NCBI RefSeq assembly: GCF_004137345.1
Contig: NZ_SDWV01000012.1
Location: forward strand, 58,031-122,030
Length of the DNA stretch: 64,000 bases
Direction: 5' to 3'
Source: Nocardioides zhouii
Lineage (GTDB): Bacteria; Actinomycetota; Actinomycetes; Propionibacteriales; Nocardioidaceae
Shown: positions 18,108-28,232 of the stretch, piece after piece
How the letters are laid out: the number at the start of each line of letters is the position of its first letter
Numbering within the stretch: the stretch's first letter is position 1
Position numbers and translations under genes: made by a program
The notes under the pieces: generated by a model
Told to the model about the DNA's origin: nothing
What the model saw: only the letters and a program-made list of their open reading frames with translations
Databases searched by the model: none

Positions 18108-19058
18108 TCACCCTTCGGGAGACCCGACGACCCGCCGCACGATCGCGAGCCGCGCGTCGTCCGGGACGTCGCCGACGATCCGCAGGGTGACCGTGTGGGC
18201 ATCGCCCGCCGCGAGCCTGCTGCCGAGGTCGGTCGAGCCCAGGGAGTAGGCGCTCGGGTCGGTCATGAGCGTGCCGTCGACGAGGAGCTCGACCGTCCCC
18301 TGCCCGCTGCCGCTGCTGGTGATCTCGAGGAGCGCCTCCTCGTCGAGGGCGTCGAAGCGGTGCGTCAACGCGCGCACTCCCGGCGGAGACTCGACGGCGT
18401 CGACGTACTCCCAGTCCTGGCCGTCGAGCGGCTCGACCTGCTGGATGTCCGCCCCGGCGACGGAGTCGATCGGCGCCGGGAGGTCGTACGCCGCTGCGGC
18501 GAGGATCGCGCCCTCCGGCTCGACGACCTCGCCGTCCCGGGTGATCCAGAGCCGCAGTAGACGCCCTGTTCCGTCCGGCTCCCCCGCGGTCCACCGGAAG
18601 GACATCGTGTCGCCGAGCACCTCGAGCGGACCGCACACGGCGGTGTCCTCGTCGGTCCCGTCGATCGTGCGGTGCACGACGTACTCGGGTCCGACCCCGG
18701 CACACGTCACCAGCCACTGCGATCCGACCGTGGCATCGACCGTCATCTCGAGCGGCCGCCCGTCCAGCGTCTCCTCCGACGTGATCAGCGTGCGGCCCGC
18801 GAAGGACCCGGCCACGTCCACGACCCGTCCCGAGGTGTCGGCCGGTCCGGGCGACTCGTCGGCGCGCAGGAACCCGCTCCCGGCCAGTCCGGCCAGGGTG
18901 GTGACGGCCGCGACGGCGGCCACTGCGCCCACCCCGCGGCGTACGCGGATCGCGTGGGCCTCGCGCCGGGCGGCGCTCGCGCGACCGGGATCCACGTCCG
19001 CGGCCACGTCGGTGGCGTGCTCGGCCAGGGTGCGCTGCACCAGCTCCTCGACGTTCAT
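18108..19058 (-). CDS. membrane protein encoded with a SigE-family sigma factor (possible anti-sigma)
   Basis: A 316-residue protein. Its cytosolic N-terminus (about 40 residues, starting MNVEELVQRTLAEHATDVA) is followed by one transmembrane helix (about 42-62) and a large extracytoplasmic beta-rich domain with two cysteines (VTCAG, AVCGP). This topology and the ATGA overlap with the sigma gene fit an anti-sigma or sensor partner. No zinc-binding HxxxCxxC anti-sigma motif is visible, so direct sigma inhibition is only inferred. Confidence 0.8.
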   Translation of the reverse strand: MNVEELVQRTLAEHATDVAADVDPGRASAARREAHAIRVRRGVGAVAAVAAVTTLAGLAGSGFLRADESPGPADTSGRVVDVAGSFAGRTLITSEETLDGRPLEMTVDATVGSQWLVTCAGVGPEYVVHRTIDGTDEDTAVCGPLEVLGDTMSFRWTAGEPDGTGRLLRLWITRDGEVVEPEGAILAAAAYDLPAPIDSVAGADIQQVEPLDGQDWEYVDAVESPPGVRALTHRFDALDEEALLEITSSGSGQGTVELLVDGTLMTDPSAYSLGSTDLGSRLAAGDAHTVTLRIVGDVPDDARLAIVRRVVGSPEG

Positions 19059-19579
19059 CGCGTCGCCCTCCCCTCGTCGGCGCGGTCCGCCAGGGCGGCA
19101 TCCGCGCGCAGCTTGGCCAGTCCCTTGGCGGACTGGCTCTTGACCGTGCCGACGCTGCAGCCGAGCACGCGCGCGGTCTCCACCTCGGTCAGGTCCTCGT
19201 AGAACCGGAGCACCAGCACCGCGCGCTGGCCCCTCGGCAACCGGGCCAGCGCCGACCACATGTCGGGGTCGCGCTGCACCAGGTCGGTCGGCGTCTCCGG
19301 CAGGTTCTCGGCCGGGCGCTCGCCGCGCCACTTGCGCCGCCACCAGGAGGCGTACGTCGTCATCATCACGGTGCGCACGTAGGCATCGGGCTCGTCCACC
19401 CGCGACCACGCCAGCCAGAGCTTGGCGAGCGAGGTCTGCAGGAGGTCCTCGGCGCGACCGCGGTCGTGCGTGAGCAGGTACGCCGTGGTCAGCAGTCGCG
19501 GCGATCGCGCCGCGACGAACTCCTCGAACTCGGCAACCCGGTCCGGCGCGACAGCGCCGGCAATCGCTGGTTGCGTCAC
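19055..19579 (-). CDS. RNA polymerase sigma factor, SigE-like ECF family
   Basis: A 174-residue two-domain ECF sigma factor. Region 2 has AEFEEFVAARSPRLLTTAYLLTHDRGRAEDLLQ, and region 4 has LPRGQRAVLVLRFYEDLTEVETA and the helix-turn-helix GCSVGTVKSQSAKGLAKLR. This matches the abundant actinobacterial SigE-type group that redirects RNA polymerase to stress promoters. The frame is open to 19621, but GTG 19579 has GAGGAGG 8 bases upstream and is the likely start. It is followed by the membrane partner gene with an ATGA overlap. Confidence 0.9.
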   Translation of the reverse strand: MTQPAIAGAVAPDRVAEFEEFVAARSPRLLTTAYLLTHDRGRAEDLLQTSLAKLWLAWSRVDEPDAYVRTVMMTTYASWWRRKWRGERPAENLPETPTDLVQRDPDMWSALARLPRGQRAVLVLRFYEDLTEVETARVLGCSVGTVKSQSAKGLAKLRADAALADRADEGRATR

Positions 19580-19712
19580 GGCGACCACCTCCTCACCCTC
19601 GGGATCCACCGCTGGGTCCACGACGGGGAGGACCGGTTGGGGGTCGCGAAAGGTTGTCCGACGAGTTCGCGGATCAGACCAGCGTGCTCCGGCGCGGCCG
19701 CGCCGTCCAGTG

Positions 19713-20273
19713 TCAGGAGCGGACGTGCATCCGCTCGCCCTGCGGGCCGAAGATCGCCAGCACCTCGGCGGGCACCGGGCCGGGGTTGCCGACCCAGTGC
19801 GGGGTGCGGGTGTCGAACTCGACGACCTCGCCCGGCTCGAGGGTGAGGTCCTTGTTGCCGAGCATCAGCCGCACCTTGCCGCTGAGGACGTACAGCCACT
19901 CGTAGCCCTCGTGCGTCTGCAGCGTCGGCGGTGGTGTGTTGTCGACCGGCAGCAGCATCTTGAAGGACTGCAGGCCGCCGGGGCGCCGGGTCAGCGAGAT
20001 GAACGTGCGTCCGTGGCGTACGACCGGTTTCGACCGGATCCGCGGGTCGCCCGTCTCGGGGGCGTCGACGAGCTCGTCGAGGGCGACGCGGTGGGCGCGC
20101 GCCAGCGGCAGCAGCAGCTCGAGGGTCGGCTTGCGCTGCCCGGACTCGAGCCGCGACAGCGTGCTCACCGAGATGCCGGTCTCCTCCGCGAGGTCGGTCA
20201 GCGTGGCCTCGCGCTCGAGCCTGAGCTGGCGCAGTCGCGGGCCCACGCCGCGGAGCACTCCGTCATCGTCCAT
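19713..20273 (-). CDS. XRE-family regulator with cupin sensor domain
   Basis: A 186-residue regulator. The N-terminal helix-turn-helix (about residues 8-62: LRQLRLEREATLTDLAEETG, SVSTLSRLESGQRKP) is followed by a C-terminal cupin barrel (HEGYEWLYVLSGKVRLML; LEPGEVVEFDTRTPHWVGN). The cupin probably binds a small ligand or metal. It is divergent from the reductase-methyltransferase fusion gene across 78 bases that contain a 15-bp palindrome, so it probably controls itself and that gene. ATG 20273 gives the standard N-terminus. Confidence 0.9.
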   Translation of the reverse strand: MDDDGVLRGVGPRLRQLRLEREATLTDLAEETGISVSTLSRLESGQRKPTLELLLPLARAHRVALDELVDAPETGDPRIRSKPVVRHGRTFISLTRRPGGLQSFKMLLPVDNTPPPTLQTHEGYEWLYVLSGKVRLMLGNKDLTLEPGEVVEFDTRTPHWVGNPGPVPAEVLAIFGPQGERMHVRS

Positions 20274-20294
20274 GTCGCCCAGTCTGCACGTCAT

Positions 20295-20309
20295 TTGCCG
20301 ATTCAGCAA
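20295..20309. promoter_or_regulatory. candidate operator palindrome for the XRE-cupin regulator
   Basis: The sequence TTGCCGATTCAGCAA matches its reverse complement at 13 of 15 positions. It lies in the AT-richer divergent promoter region, 22 bases upstream of the regulator start and 43 bases upstream of the fusion gene. Assignment to this regulator is inferred from position. Confidence 0.5.
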
Positions 20310-20351
20310 GAATGTTTGTCATTACGGCGAAGGCCCGTGCATCATCGGGGC

Positions 20352-21929
20352 ATGACTGAGAACGAGATGCGCGACAGGTACGACGTGGTGGTGGTCGGCG
20401 GCGGTGCGGCCGGGCTGAGCGGTGCGATGGCACTGGGCCGGTCGAAGCGGTCGGTGCTCGTGATCGACGCCGGCGAGCCCCGCAATGCGCCCGCCGACCA
20501 CGCCCACAACTACCTGGGCCGCGAGGGCGTGAACCCTCTCGAGCTGCTCGAGATCGGCCGCGCCGAGGTGGCGGCGTACGGCGTCGAGGTGCTCGCCGAC
20601 CGCGTCGTTGGGCTGTCGGGCGGCATCGACGACTTCCTGGTGACCACCGCCGGCGGTCGGCGGGTCCGCGCGCGGCGCATCCTGGTGACGGGCGGCGTGG
20701 TCGACGAGCTGCCCGACGTGCCGGGCCTCGCCGAGCGCTGGGGCAAGGACGTGCTGCACTGCCCCTACTGCCACGGGTGGGAGGTGCGCGACCGGCCGAT
20801 CGCGGTCCTCGCGACGATGCCGATGTCCGCGCACCACGGGCTGCTGTTCCGGCAGCTCTCCGACGACGTGGTCATGGTCGTGCACGACGGCGTCCAGATC
20901 CCCGAGGAGGAGATGGAGAAGCTCGGCGCGATCGGTGTCCGCTTCGCCCACGGCACGCCGCGGGAGGTCGTCGTCGACGGCGACGTGCTCGTCGGGCTGC
21001 GGCTCGCCGACGGCTCGATCCTCGAGCGGGACGCCATCGTGGTCGCCACGCAGCCGCACGTACGCGCCGACTTCCTGGGTCCGCTCGGCATCGAGCCGAA
21101 GCCGTTCGAGATGAACGGCGCCACGTACGGCTCGGTCATCGAGGTCGAGCCGAGCGGCGCGACCGTCGTGCCCGGCATCTTCGCCGCGGGCAACGCCACC
21201 GACATCGCGATGATCCTCATCGCCTCGGCGGCGCACGGCGTCCGCGTCGGCGCGTGGATCAACGCCGACATGGCCAACGCCGACGCCGCGAAGGCGGTCG
21301 TCGAGCGACGCGACGGGTTCTTCGAGCGGCCGGCGTGGGAGGAGCGCTACTCGGGCGACAAGGTCTGGAGCGGGCGGGTCAACGTCCAGCTGGCCGCGGA
21401 GGCACCGTCGCTCGCCCCCGGCCGCGCTCTCGACATCGGCTGCGGCGAGGGCGGCGACGCGATCTGGCTCGCCTCCCAGGGTTGGGACGTGACGGCGGTC
21501 GACTTCGCCGACGCCGCGCTCGCGCGCACCACGAAGCACGCCGAGGAGGCGGGAGTCGCCGACCGGATCGAGACCCGGCGGGTCGACGTACGCACCTTCG
21601 AGCCCGCGGGCGAGACCTGGGACCTCGTCACCTCCCACTTCTTCCACCTGCCCGACGGCGGCATGCCCGACGTCGTACGTCGGCTCGCGTCCGCGGTCGC
21701 TCCGGGCGGCACGCTGCTCGTGGTCGGGCACCACCCCGAGGACCTCGCGACCGGGCTGCGGCACGGGCACAACACCTTCATGTTCACCCCCGAGGAGCTG
21801 CTCCCCGCGGTGCCCGACGGCTTCGAGGTCGAGGTCTGCGAGGCGCGGCCGCGCACCCAGGCGCACCCGCACACCGGCGAGGAGATCGCCGTCGCCGACT
21901 CGGTGCTGATGGTCCGCCGCGCGGGGTGA
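20352..21929 (+). CDS. thioredoxin reductase-like flavoprotein fused to SAM-dependent methyltransferase
   Basis: A 525-residue fusion. Residues about 8-305 are a TrxR-like FAD/NAD(P)H oxidoreductase with FAD motif VVVGGGAAGLSGA, redox-active CPYC (Cys137, Cys140) and C-terminal FAD motif GIFAAGNATD. Residues about 330-525 are a class I methyltransferase with RALDIGCGEGGDAIWLA and SHFFHLPDGG, related to thiol or halide-type methyltransferases. The pairing suggests reduction of a thiol or metal/metalloid species followed by methylation, but the substrate is unknown. The frame is open far upstream (to 19422), but ATG 20352 is the only start giving the FAD domain at the N-terminus. Confidence 0.9.
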   Translation: MTENEMRDRYDVVVVGGGAAGLSGAMALGRSKRSVLVIDAGEPRNAPADHAHNYLGREGVNPLELLEIGRAEVAAYGVEVLADRVVGLSGGIDDFLVTTAGGRRVRARRILVTGGVVDELPDVPGLAERWGKDVLHCPYCHGWEVRDRPIAVLATMPMSAHHGLLFRQLSDDVVMVVHDGVQIPEEEMEKLGAIGVRFAHGTPREVVVDGDVLVGLRLADGSILERDAIVVATQPHVRADFLGPLGIEPKPFEMNGATYGSVIEVEPSGATVVPGIFAAGNATDIAMILIASAAHGVRVGAWINADMANADAAKAVVERRDGFFERPAWEERYSGDKVWSGRVNVQLAAEAPSLAPGRALDIGCGEGGDAIWLASQGWDVTAVDFADAALARTTKHAEEAGVADRIETRRVDVRTFEPAGETWDLVTSHFFHLPDGGMPDVVRRLASAVAPGGTLLVVGHHPEDLATGLRHGHNTFMFTPEELLPAVPDGFEVEVCEARPRTQAHPHTGEEIAVADSVLMVRRAG

Positions 21930-21960
21930 ACGTCAGGTCCGGGTGGGCATGATGGACGCC

Positions 21961-22490
21961 ATGACCTCTCGCGATCTCGTCGTCGAGCCGGCCACCCGGC
22001 CGTGGTGGACCCTCGTGCCGTTCATCGTCGCGGTCGCCGCAGTGGCGGGCGTCGGCGGGCTCGCCGCGGCCGGCTCGCAGGCGACGTACCGCGCCCTCGA
22101 GCTGCCGGCGTACGCCCCGCCGTCCTGGCTCTTCGGGCCGGTGTGGTCGGTGCTCTACGTGATGATCGGCGTCGCCGGGTGGCTCCTGTGGCGGGCCGGC
22201 GGCTGGGACCGGGTGATGTGGCTGTGGGTCGCGCAGCTGCTGCTCAACCTGGCGTGGACGCCGCTGTTCTTCGCGGCCGACCTCTACACGATCGCGCTGG
22301 TCGAGAAGTCGCGGGTGGCGCCGCCGGTCCAGGCGCTGCGGGTGAGATCGTCGCCCTGGCGGCCTCGGTCGCGCTGCTGATCGCCTGGTCATGGCACCGG
22401 TCGCGGGTCGCCGCCTGGCTGCTCGTCCCCTACCTCGCCTGGGTCTGCTTCGCGACCGCGCTCAACGCCGGGATCGTCGTCCTCAACTGA
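21961..22490 (+). pseudogene. tspO: TspO/MBR family membrane protein, frameshifted by a 41-bp insertion
   Basis: The first 115 residues are typical TspO (PAYAPPSWLFGPVWSVLYVMIG and LLLNLAWTPLFFAADLYTIALVE). The family continues with IVALAASVALLIAW and LLVPYLAWVCFATALNAGIVVLN, but these lie in another frame starting at 22347. Bases 22306-22346 (41 nt, not a multiple of three) separate the two parts; removing them restores a perfect TspO. The uninterrupted frame instead stops at 22380 after an unrelated tail. TspO binds porphyrins and ligands in the membrane; this copy lacks its fifth helix unless the sequence contains an error. Confidence 0.8.
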
Positions 22491-22515
22491 CTGGTCGCAC
22501 GCCGTGGACGCTGGG

Positions 22516-22557
22516 CGCACGGCATGCCGTGCGTCGAGCGGACGTAGGTCCGCTCGA
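22516..22557. terminator. paired hairpins between tspO and gluconokinase
   Basis: An 18-bp perfect palindrome CGCACGGCATGCCGTGCG (22516-22533) is followed immediately by a 10-bp stem with a GTAG tetraloop (22534-22543 with 22548-22557). They lie between convergent genes and probably act as a bidirectional terminator. Confidence 0.8.
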
Positions 22558-22569
22558 GTCGACAGGTGG

Positions 22570-23073
22570 TCAGCGGAGGTCGAGGCGCGCCAGCACGTCC
22601 TCGACGATCCGGTCGAGCGACTCGGCGGGGTCCACGTCCATGCCCGACTCGTCGGGCTGGAGCGGCTCGAGGGTGTCGAGCTGCGACTCGAGCAGGCTGG
22701 GCGGCATGAAGTGCTCGCGGGCATTCATCCGGTCGAGGATCAGGTGCTTGTCGCCGGTGGCGTGCACGAAGAAGGTGCCCTCGCCGCCGCGACGCAGGAC
22801 GTCACGGTAGGACCGGCGCAGCGCGCTGCACGTGATGATCGTCGGCTCGTCGTGCGCGTCGCGCTCAGCGGTCCAGTCGGCAAGCGACTCCAGCCAGCCC
22901 CAGCGGTCCGCGTCGGTGAGCGGGGTGCCCTCGGCCATCTTCGCGACGTTCTCGGGCGGGTGGAAGTCGTCCCCCTCCGCCATCTCCCAGCCGAGCCGCT
23001 CCTGCACGGCGCGGGCGATGGTCGACTTCCCCGAGCCGGAGACACCCATGAAAATCAGATGGAGCGCGGTCAT
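22570..23073 (-). CDS. gntK: gluconokinase
   Basis: A 167-residue P-loop kinase that phosphorylates D-gluconate to 6-phosphogluconate. Walker A is GVSGSGKST; the substrate region EGDDFHPPENVAKMAEGTPLTD and CSALRRSYRDVLR are diagnostic for GntK. The length is normal. It lies 67 bases downstream of the gluconate permease gene on the same strand, forming a small uptake-and-activation operon feeding the pentose phosphate pathway. Confidence 0.95.
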   Translation of the reverse strand: MTALHLIFMGVSGSGKSTIARAVQERLGWEMAEGDDFHPPENVAKMAEGTPLTDADRWGWLESLADWTAERDAHDEPTIITCSALRRSYRDVLRRGGEGTFFVHATGDKHLILDRMNAREHFMPPSLLESQLDTLEPLQPDESGMDVDPAESLDRIVEDVLARLDLR

Positions 23074-23140
23074 TCGGGGTCCCCGCGGCGTTGTTCGGCG
23101 GAGGAGCGAAGCGGAGGAGACGAAGAACGTCGTGGGGTAT

Positions 23141-24517
<1,377 letters not shown>

Positions 24518-24572
24518 GAGAGGTGCCTCCGAGATGGCGGTGGGGGTGGTCGGTCCACCCTCGCACACACCG

Positions 24573-26132
24573 CTAGACCGACGACGAGAGCTCGCTCTTG
24601 ATCTCCGTCTTGAGCACCTTGCCCACCTTGGAGCGCGGCAGGTCGTCCCAGACGTGCACCTCCTTGGGCGCCTTGACCGAGCCGATGCGCTGCTTGACGA
24701 ACGCGATCAGCTCGTCGGGGTCGACCGTCGCGCCGGGGTGCGGTTGTACGACGACCACCACGCGCTCGCCCCACTTGTCGTCGGGTCGCCCGATCACCGC
24801 GCAGTCCTGGACGGCCTCGTGCGCGAGCACCGCCTGCTCGACCTCGGTCGAGTACACGTTGAAGCCGCCGGTAATGATCATGTCCTTGGCCCGGTCGACG
24901 ATGTGGAGGAAGCCCTCGTCGTCGAGGAAGCCGATGTCGCCGGTGTGAAGCCAGCCGTTGCGGAGGGTGCGGGCGGTCTCCTCGGGGTTCTGCCAGTAGC
25001 CGGCCATCACCAGCGACGACCGCGCACAGATCTCGCCTCGCTCCCCCGGCGCCACCGGCCGGTCGTCCTCGTCGAGGATCGCGACCGTGACCAGCGGCGC
25101 GGGCCGACCGGCGCTGGTGAATCGCTCGGTCGCCACCGAGCCGTCGGCCCGGAAGTGGGCCGCGGGCGGCATCATCGAGATCATCATCGGCGCCTCGGTC
25201 TGCCCGAACAGCTGCGCCATGACCGGCCCGATCCGGGTGAGTGCCTCCTCGAGCCGCGACGCCGACATCGGGGCCGCGCCGTACCAGAAGCACTGCAGGC
25301 TGCTCAGGTCAGTCGACTCGAGGTACGGGCTGCCGAGCACCATGTAGATGAGCGTCGGCGGCAGGAACGTGTGCGTGACGCGGTGCTCCTCGACGAGCCG
25401 CAGGAAGCCGCCGACGTCGGGTGCGCGCATGATCACGACCTCGCCGCCGAGCGACAGCACCGGGAAGCAGAGCACCCCGGCCGCGTGCGTGAGCGGCGCG
25501 AGTGCGAGGTAGACCGGCGGGCCGTCGAACGGGTAGCCCATCAGCGTCAGCGCCGTCATGGTCTCGAGGTTGGTCGGCGTGAGCATCACGCCCTTGGGTC
25601 GACCGGTCGTGCCGCCGGTGCCGACGAGCATTGCGAGTCCGTCGGCACCGGGGCGATCGCGGAGACCGGGCACGGTCGCGCCCGATCCGTTGGCGAGGAA
25701 GTCCCGCCAGGACAGGGATCCGTCGTCGGCTCCTTCTTCGGGGCTGTCCAGGCAGACCCACGTGTGGACCCCCGGCAGCTCGTCGCGGATCGAGGCGACG
25801 AGCGGCGTGAAGCCCGACTGGTAGAGCACGACCTCGGCGCCGAAGAGCTCGAGCAGCTCGCGGTTCTCCGCCGCCTCGTTGCGCGGGTTGATCGGGCACC
25901 ACACGCCACCCGCCCGACTGATCCCGAAGACGCACGTGAACGCGACCGGGTCGTTGGCCGAGAGGATCGCGACCCGACCGCCCGCGCCGAGGCCGCGCCC
26001 GAGCAGCGCGGCCGCGACCTCGTGGGACAGCCCCACCACGTCGGCGTACGACAACGTGGTGCCGTCGGTGGTCAGGCAGGGGCGGTCGACGCCGAGGCTC
26101 GCGCCCTTGTCGAGGTAGTCGTGCAGCAGCAT
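24573..26132 (-). CDS. acyl-CoA synthetase (AMP-forming, ANL superfamily)
   Basis: A 519-residue ANL enzyme that activates a carboxylic acid as acyl-AMP and then acyl-CoA. The P-loop motif is VGTGGTTGRPKGVML, the A5 region is FGQTEAPM, the hinge region reads GWLHTGDIGFLDDEGFLHIVDRAKDMIITGG, and the catalytic Lys is in PRSKVGKVLK. The substrate is not predictable from sequence alone. Last gene of a three-gene operon with a saccharopine dehydrogenase-like and an SDR gene behind a TetR operator, suggesting catabolism of a hydrophobic acid or alcohol. Confidence 0.92.
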   Translation of the reverse strand: MLLHDYLDKGASLGVDRPCLTTDGTTLSYADVVGLSHEVAAALLGRGLGAGGRVAILSANDPVAFTCVFGISRAGGVWCPINPRNEAAENRELLELFGAEVVLYQSGFTPLVASIRDELPGVHTWVCLDSPEEGADDGSLSWRDFLANGSGATVPGLRDRPGADGLAMLVGTGGTTGRPKGVMLTPTNLETMTALTLMGYPFDGPPVYLALAPLTHAAGVLCFPVLSLGGEVVIMRAPDVGGFLRLVEEHRVTHTFLPPTLIYMVLGSPYLESTDLSSLQCFWYGAAPMSASRLEEALTRIGPVMAQLFGQTEAPMMISMMPPAAHFRADGSVATERFTSAGRPAPLVTVAILDEDDRPVAPGERGEICARSSLVMAGYWQNPEETARTLRNGWLHTGDIGFLDDEGFLHIVDRAKDMIITGGFNVYSTEVEQAVLAHEAVQDCAVIGRPDDKWGERVVVVVQPHPGATVDPDELIAFVKQRIGSVKAPKEVHVWDDLPRSKVGKVLKTEIKSELSSSV

Positions 26133-26144
26133 CTCGGTCCCGGC

Positions 26145-27272
26145 TCAGTCCTGCGTCGTGAGCACCGGCGAGGAGACCAGGCCGAACGAGCGCAGCACCC
26201 CGAGGAGCTCGTGGTGCCCGAACGCCTGGCAGCCCGACGCGAAGCCGACCCGGCGCGGCGGCTGCTGCAGCAGGGAGTAGGCGGCGTACGCCTGCATGAG
26301 GCCGGTCTGCTTGTAGTTGGAGTTGCCGTGGATCACGCAGTGCGCGCGGCCCAGCGGTCCGGAGGCGTGCACCGAGTCGAGCGACTTGTTGACCCGCGGG
26401 TTCTCGCGCGGCGGCATCTGGTCCATCACCTGGCGGGCTGTCGCCGTGAGCGCGGCCGCCCTGTCCGCCTCGTTCATCTCCTTGGTGGCCTCGATGGCGC
26501 CGGCGACGATGAGCGGCACGCCGTTCATCAGCGCCGCGTTGAAGACGCCGCCCTGCGCCTTGCAGTTGGCGACGCGCGGGTCGCGCTTGAACCAGACCGG
26601 GTGCGACGTCCCGCCCCACGGCAGCGACTGCGCGAGCTCGTGCTGGCCGGGGACGACGAGCGGCGTCAGTCCCTGGGCGGGGTCGAAGGGGACGTACGCG
26701 TTCTGCTCGAGGAAGTGGGCGGCCGAGTTCGCCGCGTTGACCAGGATCGTCTCGGTCGAGGCGATCGTCGGGGAGCCGCCCCAGAACACGGCGATGTCGA
26801 GGGTGTCGAGGCCCGGCTTGTCGAGGCAGAGCTGGGCGGCGATCTCGCCGGTGGTGTACATCTGCGCGATTCCGGGCGCGAGCAGCAAGCCCGCCTCGGC
26901 GAACTTCGCACCCCACTGGTCGTCGCACGCCATCAGCCAGTCCTGCTCGCCAGTGGTGTCCGTGTAGTGCACACCGGCCTTGAGCGCGGCCTCGACCGCG
27001 ACCGGGCCGAGCGTGCTGAACGGACCGACCGTGTTGCACACGACCGAGGCTCCGTCGAACAGCTCGGCCAGGCTCTCGACGTCGTGGTCCACCGTCTTGA
27101 TCTCGTAGTCGGCGGTCTCGACGCCGGCGACGTTGTGCGCCAGCGACGACTCGAGCTTCTCCTGGCTGCGCCCGGCCGCGACGAACGGCACGTTGTACTC
27201 GCGCAGGTACTCACAGATCAGGCGGCCGGTGTAGCCGGACGCTCCGTAGACGACGACCTTCTTCTCGCTCAT
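26145..27272 (-). CDS. saccharopine dehydrogenase-like NAD(P)-binding protein
   Basis: A 375-residue protein with an N-terminal Rossmann fold (VVVYGASGYTGRLICEYL; VAAGRSQEKLE) and the GPFSTLGPVAVEAALKAGVHYTDTTGEQ segment of saccharopine dehydrogenase-like enzymes. The C-terminal half (from about 150) fits a DUF5938-type domain. ATG 27272 has GAGAGAG just upstream. True lysine metabolism is unlikely given the neighbours (acyl-CoA ligase, SDR); trans-acting reduction or isomerisation of a lipid-like intermediate is inferred. Confidence 0.85.
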   Translation of the reverse strand: MSEKKVVVYGASGYTGRLICEYLREYNVPFVAAGRSQEKLESSLAHNVAGVETADYEIKTVDHDVESLAELFDGASVVCNTVGPFSTLGPVAVEAALKAGVHYTDTTGEQDWLMACDDQWGAKFAEAGLLLAPGIAQMYTTGEIAAQLCLDKPGLDTLDIAVFWGGSPTIASTETILVNAANSAAHFLEQNAYVPFDPAQGLTPLVVPGQHELAQSLPWGGTSHPVWFKRDPRVANCKAQGGVFNAALMNGVPLIVAGAIEATKEMNEADRAAALTATARQVMDQMPPRENPRVNKSLDSVHASGPLGRAHCVIHGNSNYKQTGLMQAYAAYSLLQQPPRRVGFASGCQAFGHHELLGVLRSFGLVSSPVLTTQD

Positions 27273-27319
27273 GGGCTCTCTCTCGGGTTCGGGGTGGGTG
27301 GCGTACGGGCGGGCGGAGC

Positions 27320-28111
27320 TCACATGCCCATGCCGCCGTCGACGGGGATGCCGGCGCCGTTGATGAAGCGCGAGGCGTCGGAGGCGAGGAAGACCACGGC
27401 GTCGGCCATGTCCTCGACCTCGCCGAGGCGGCCCGACGGGGTCAGCTCGATGACGGCGCCGACGGCCTCCTCGGGGCTGCCATAGAGGCCGAGGCTCGCC
27501 ATGTCGTTGGCCAGGCCCGCGCCCATCGCCGTCGGGACCAGGCCGGGGTAGATGCAGTTGACGCGTACGCCGTAGCCGAGCTTGCCCGACTCCATCGCGG
27601 CGACGCGGGTCATCCGGTCCACCGCCGACTTTGTGCCGGAGTAGATCGAGATCGCGGGGAACGCGATGGTCGCGGCGACCGAGGAGATGTTGATGATCGA
27701 GCCGCCCTTGCCGGCGGCGCCGTCGGGACGCATGGTGCGGAGGCCGTGCTTGAGGCCGAGCGCGGTGCCGAGGATGTTGACGTCGAGCATCTTGCGGATG
27801 TCGTCGGGCTCGACCTCGGTGATCAGGCTGGAGATCTCGATACCGGCGTTGTTGACCAGCACGTCGAGGCCGCCGAGCTGGTCGACGGTCGCGGCGACCG
27901 CCGACTCCCAGCCGGCCTCGTCGGTCACGTCGAGGCGTACGTAGCCGTGCCCCTCGCCGAGGCTCGCGGCCGTGTCGGCGCCGGCCTCGTTGACGTCGGC
28001 GATCATCACCCGGGCGCCGGCGCCGGCGAGGGCGCGGGCCATCCCCTCGCCCAGGCCCTGGGCACCTCCCGTCACCAGGGCGACGCGGCCGGTCAGGTCG
28101 ATTGAAGTCAT
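27320..28111 (-). CDS. short-chain dehydrogenase/reductase
   Basis: A classical SDR of 263 residues: cofactor motif TGGAQGLGEGMA, NNAG at about residue 90, and catalytic Ser (NISS), Tyr and Lys (YSGTKSAVDR). Asp at the end of the second strand (IADVNE) favours NAD(H). It oxidises or reduces a secondary alcohol or ketone. First gene of the operon, whose promoter carries two tandem copies of a TetR-type operator. Confidence 0.92.
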   Translation of the reverse strand: MTSIDLTGRVALVTGGAQGLGEGMARALAGAGARVMIADVNEAGADTAASLGEGHGYVRLDVTDEAGWESAVAATVDQLGGLDVLVNNAGIEISSLITEVEPDDIRKMLDVNILGTALGLKHGLRTMRPDGAAGKGGSIINISSVAATIAFPAISIYSGTKSAVDRMTRVAAMESGKLGYGVRVNCIYPGLVPTAMGAGLANDMASLGLYGSPEEAVGAVIELTPSGRLGEVEDMADAVVFLASDASRFINGAGIPVDGGMGM

Positions 28112-28164
28112 CGGAGAGCTCCTCTGGGTGCGGACGGGTGATGGTGCTCACACTGGCCCCGATT

Positions 28165-28203
28165 CTTGACGACTGTCAAGGAAATCTTTGGACAACTGTC
28201 AAG
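28165..28203. promoter_or_regulatory. two tandem TetR-type operators
   Basis: CTTGAC-GACT-GTCAAG (28165-28180) is a perfect inverted repeat. TTGGAC-AACT-GTCAAG (28188-28203) is a near copy, offset by 23 bp, about two helical turns. They lie between the divergent TetR gene (start 28233) and the SDR operon (start 28111), as expected for cooperative binding of a TetR dimer pair. Confidence 0.75.
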
Positions 28204-28232
28204 ACGGCCGCTCGTGCCGCTAGGATCACGGC

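Noticed and set aside
19422..20351. N-terminal extension of the reductase-methyltransferase gene
   Set aside because: The frame is open but lies antisense to the sigma factor and XRE-cupin genes and has no protein-like features before ATG 20352.
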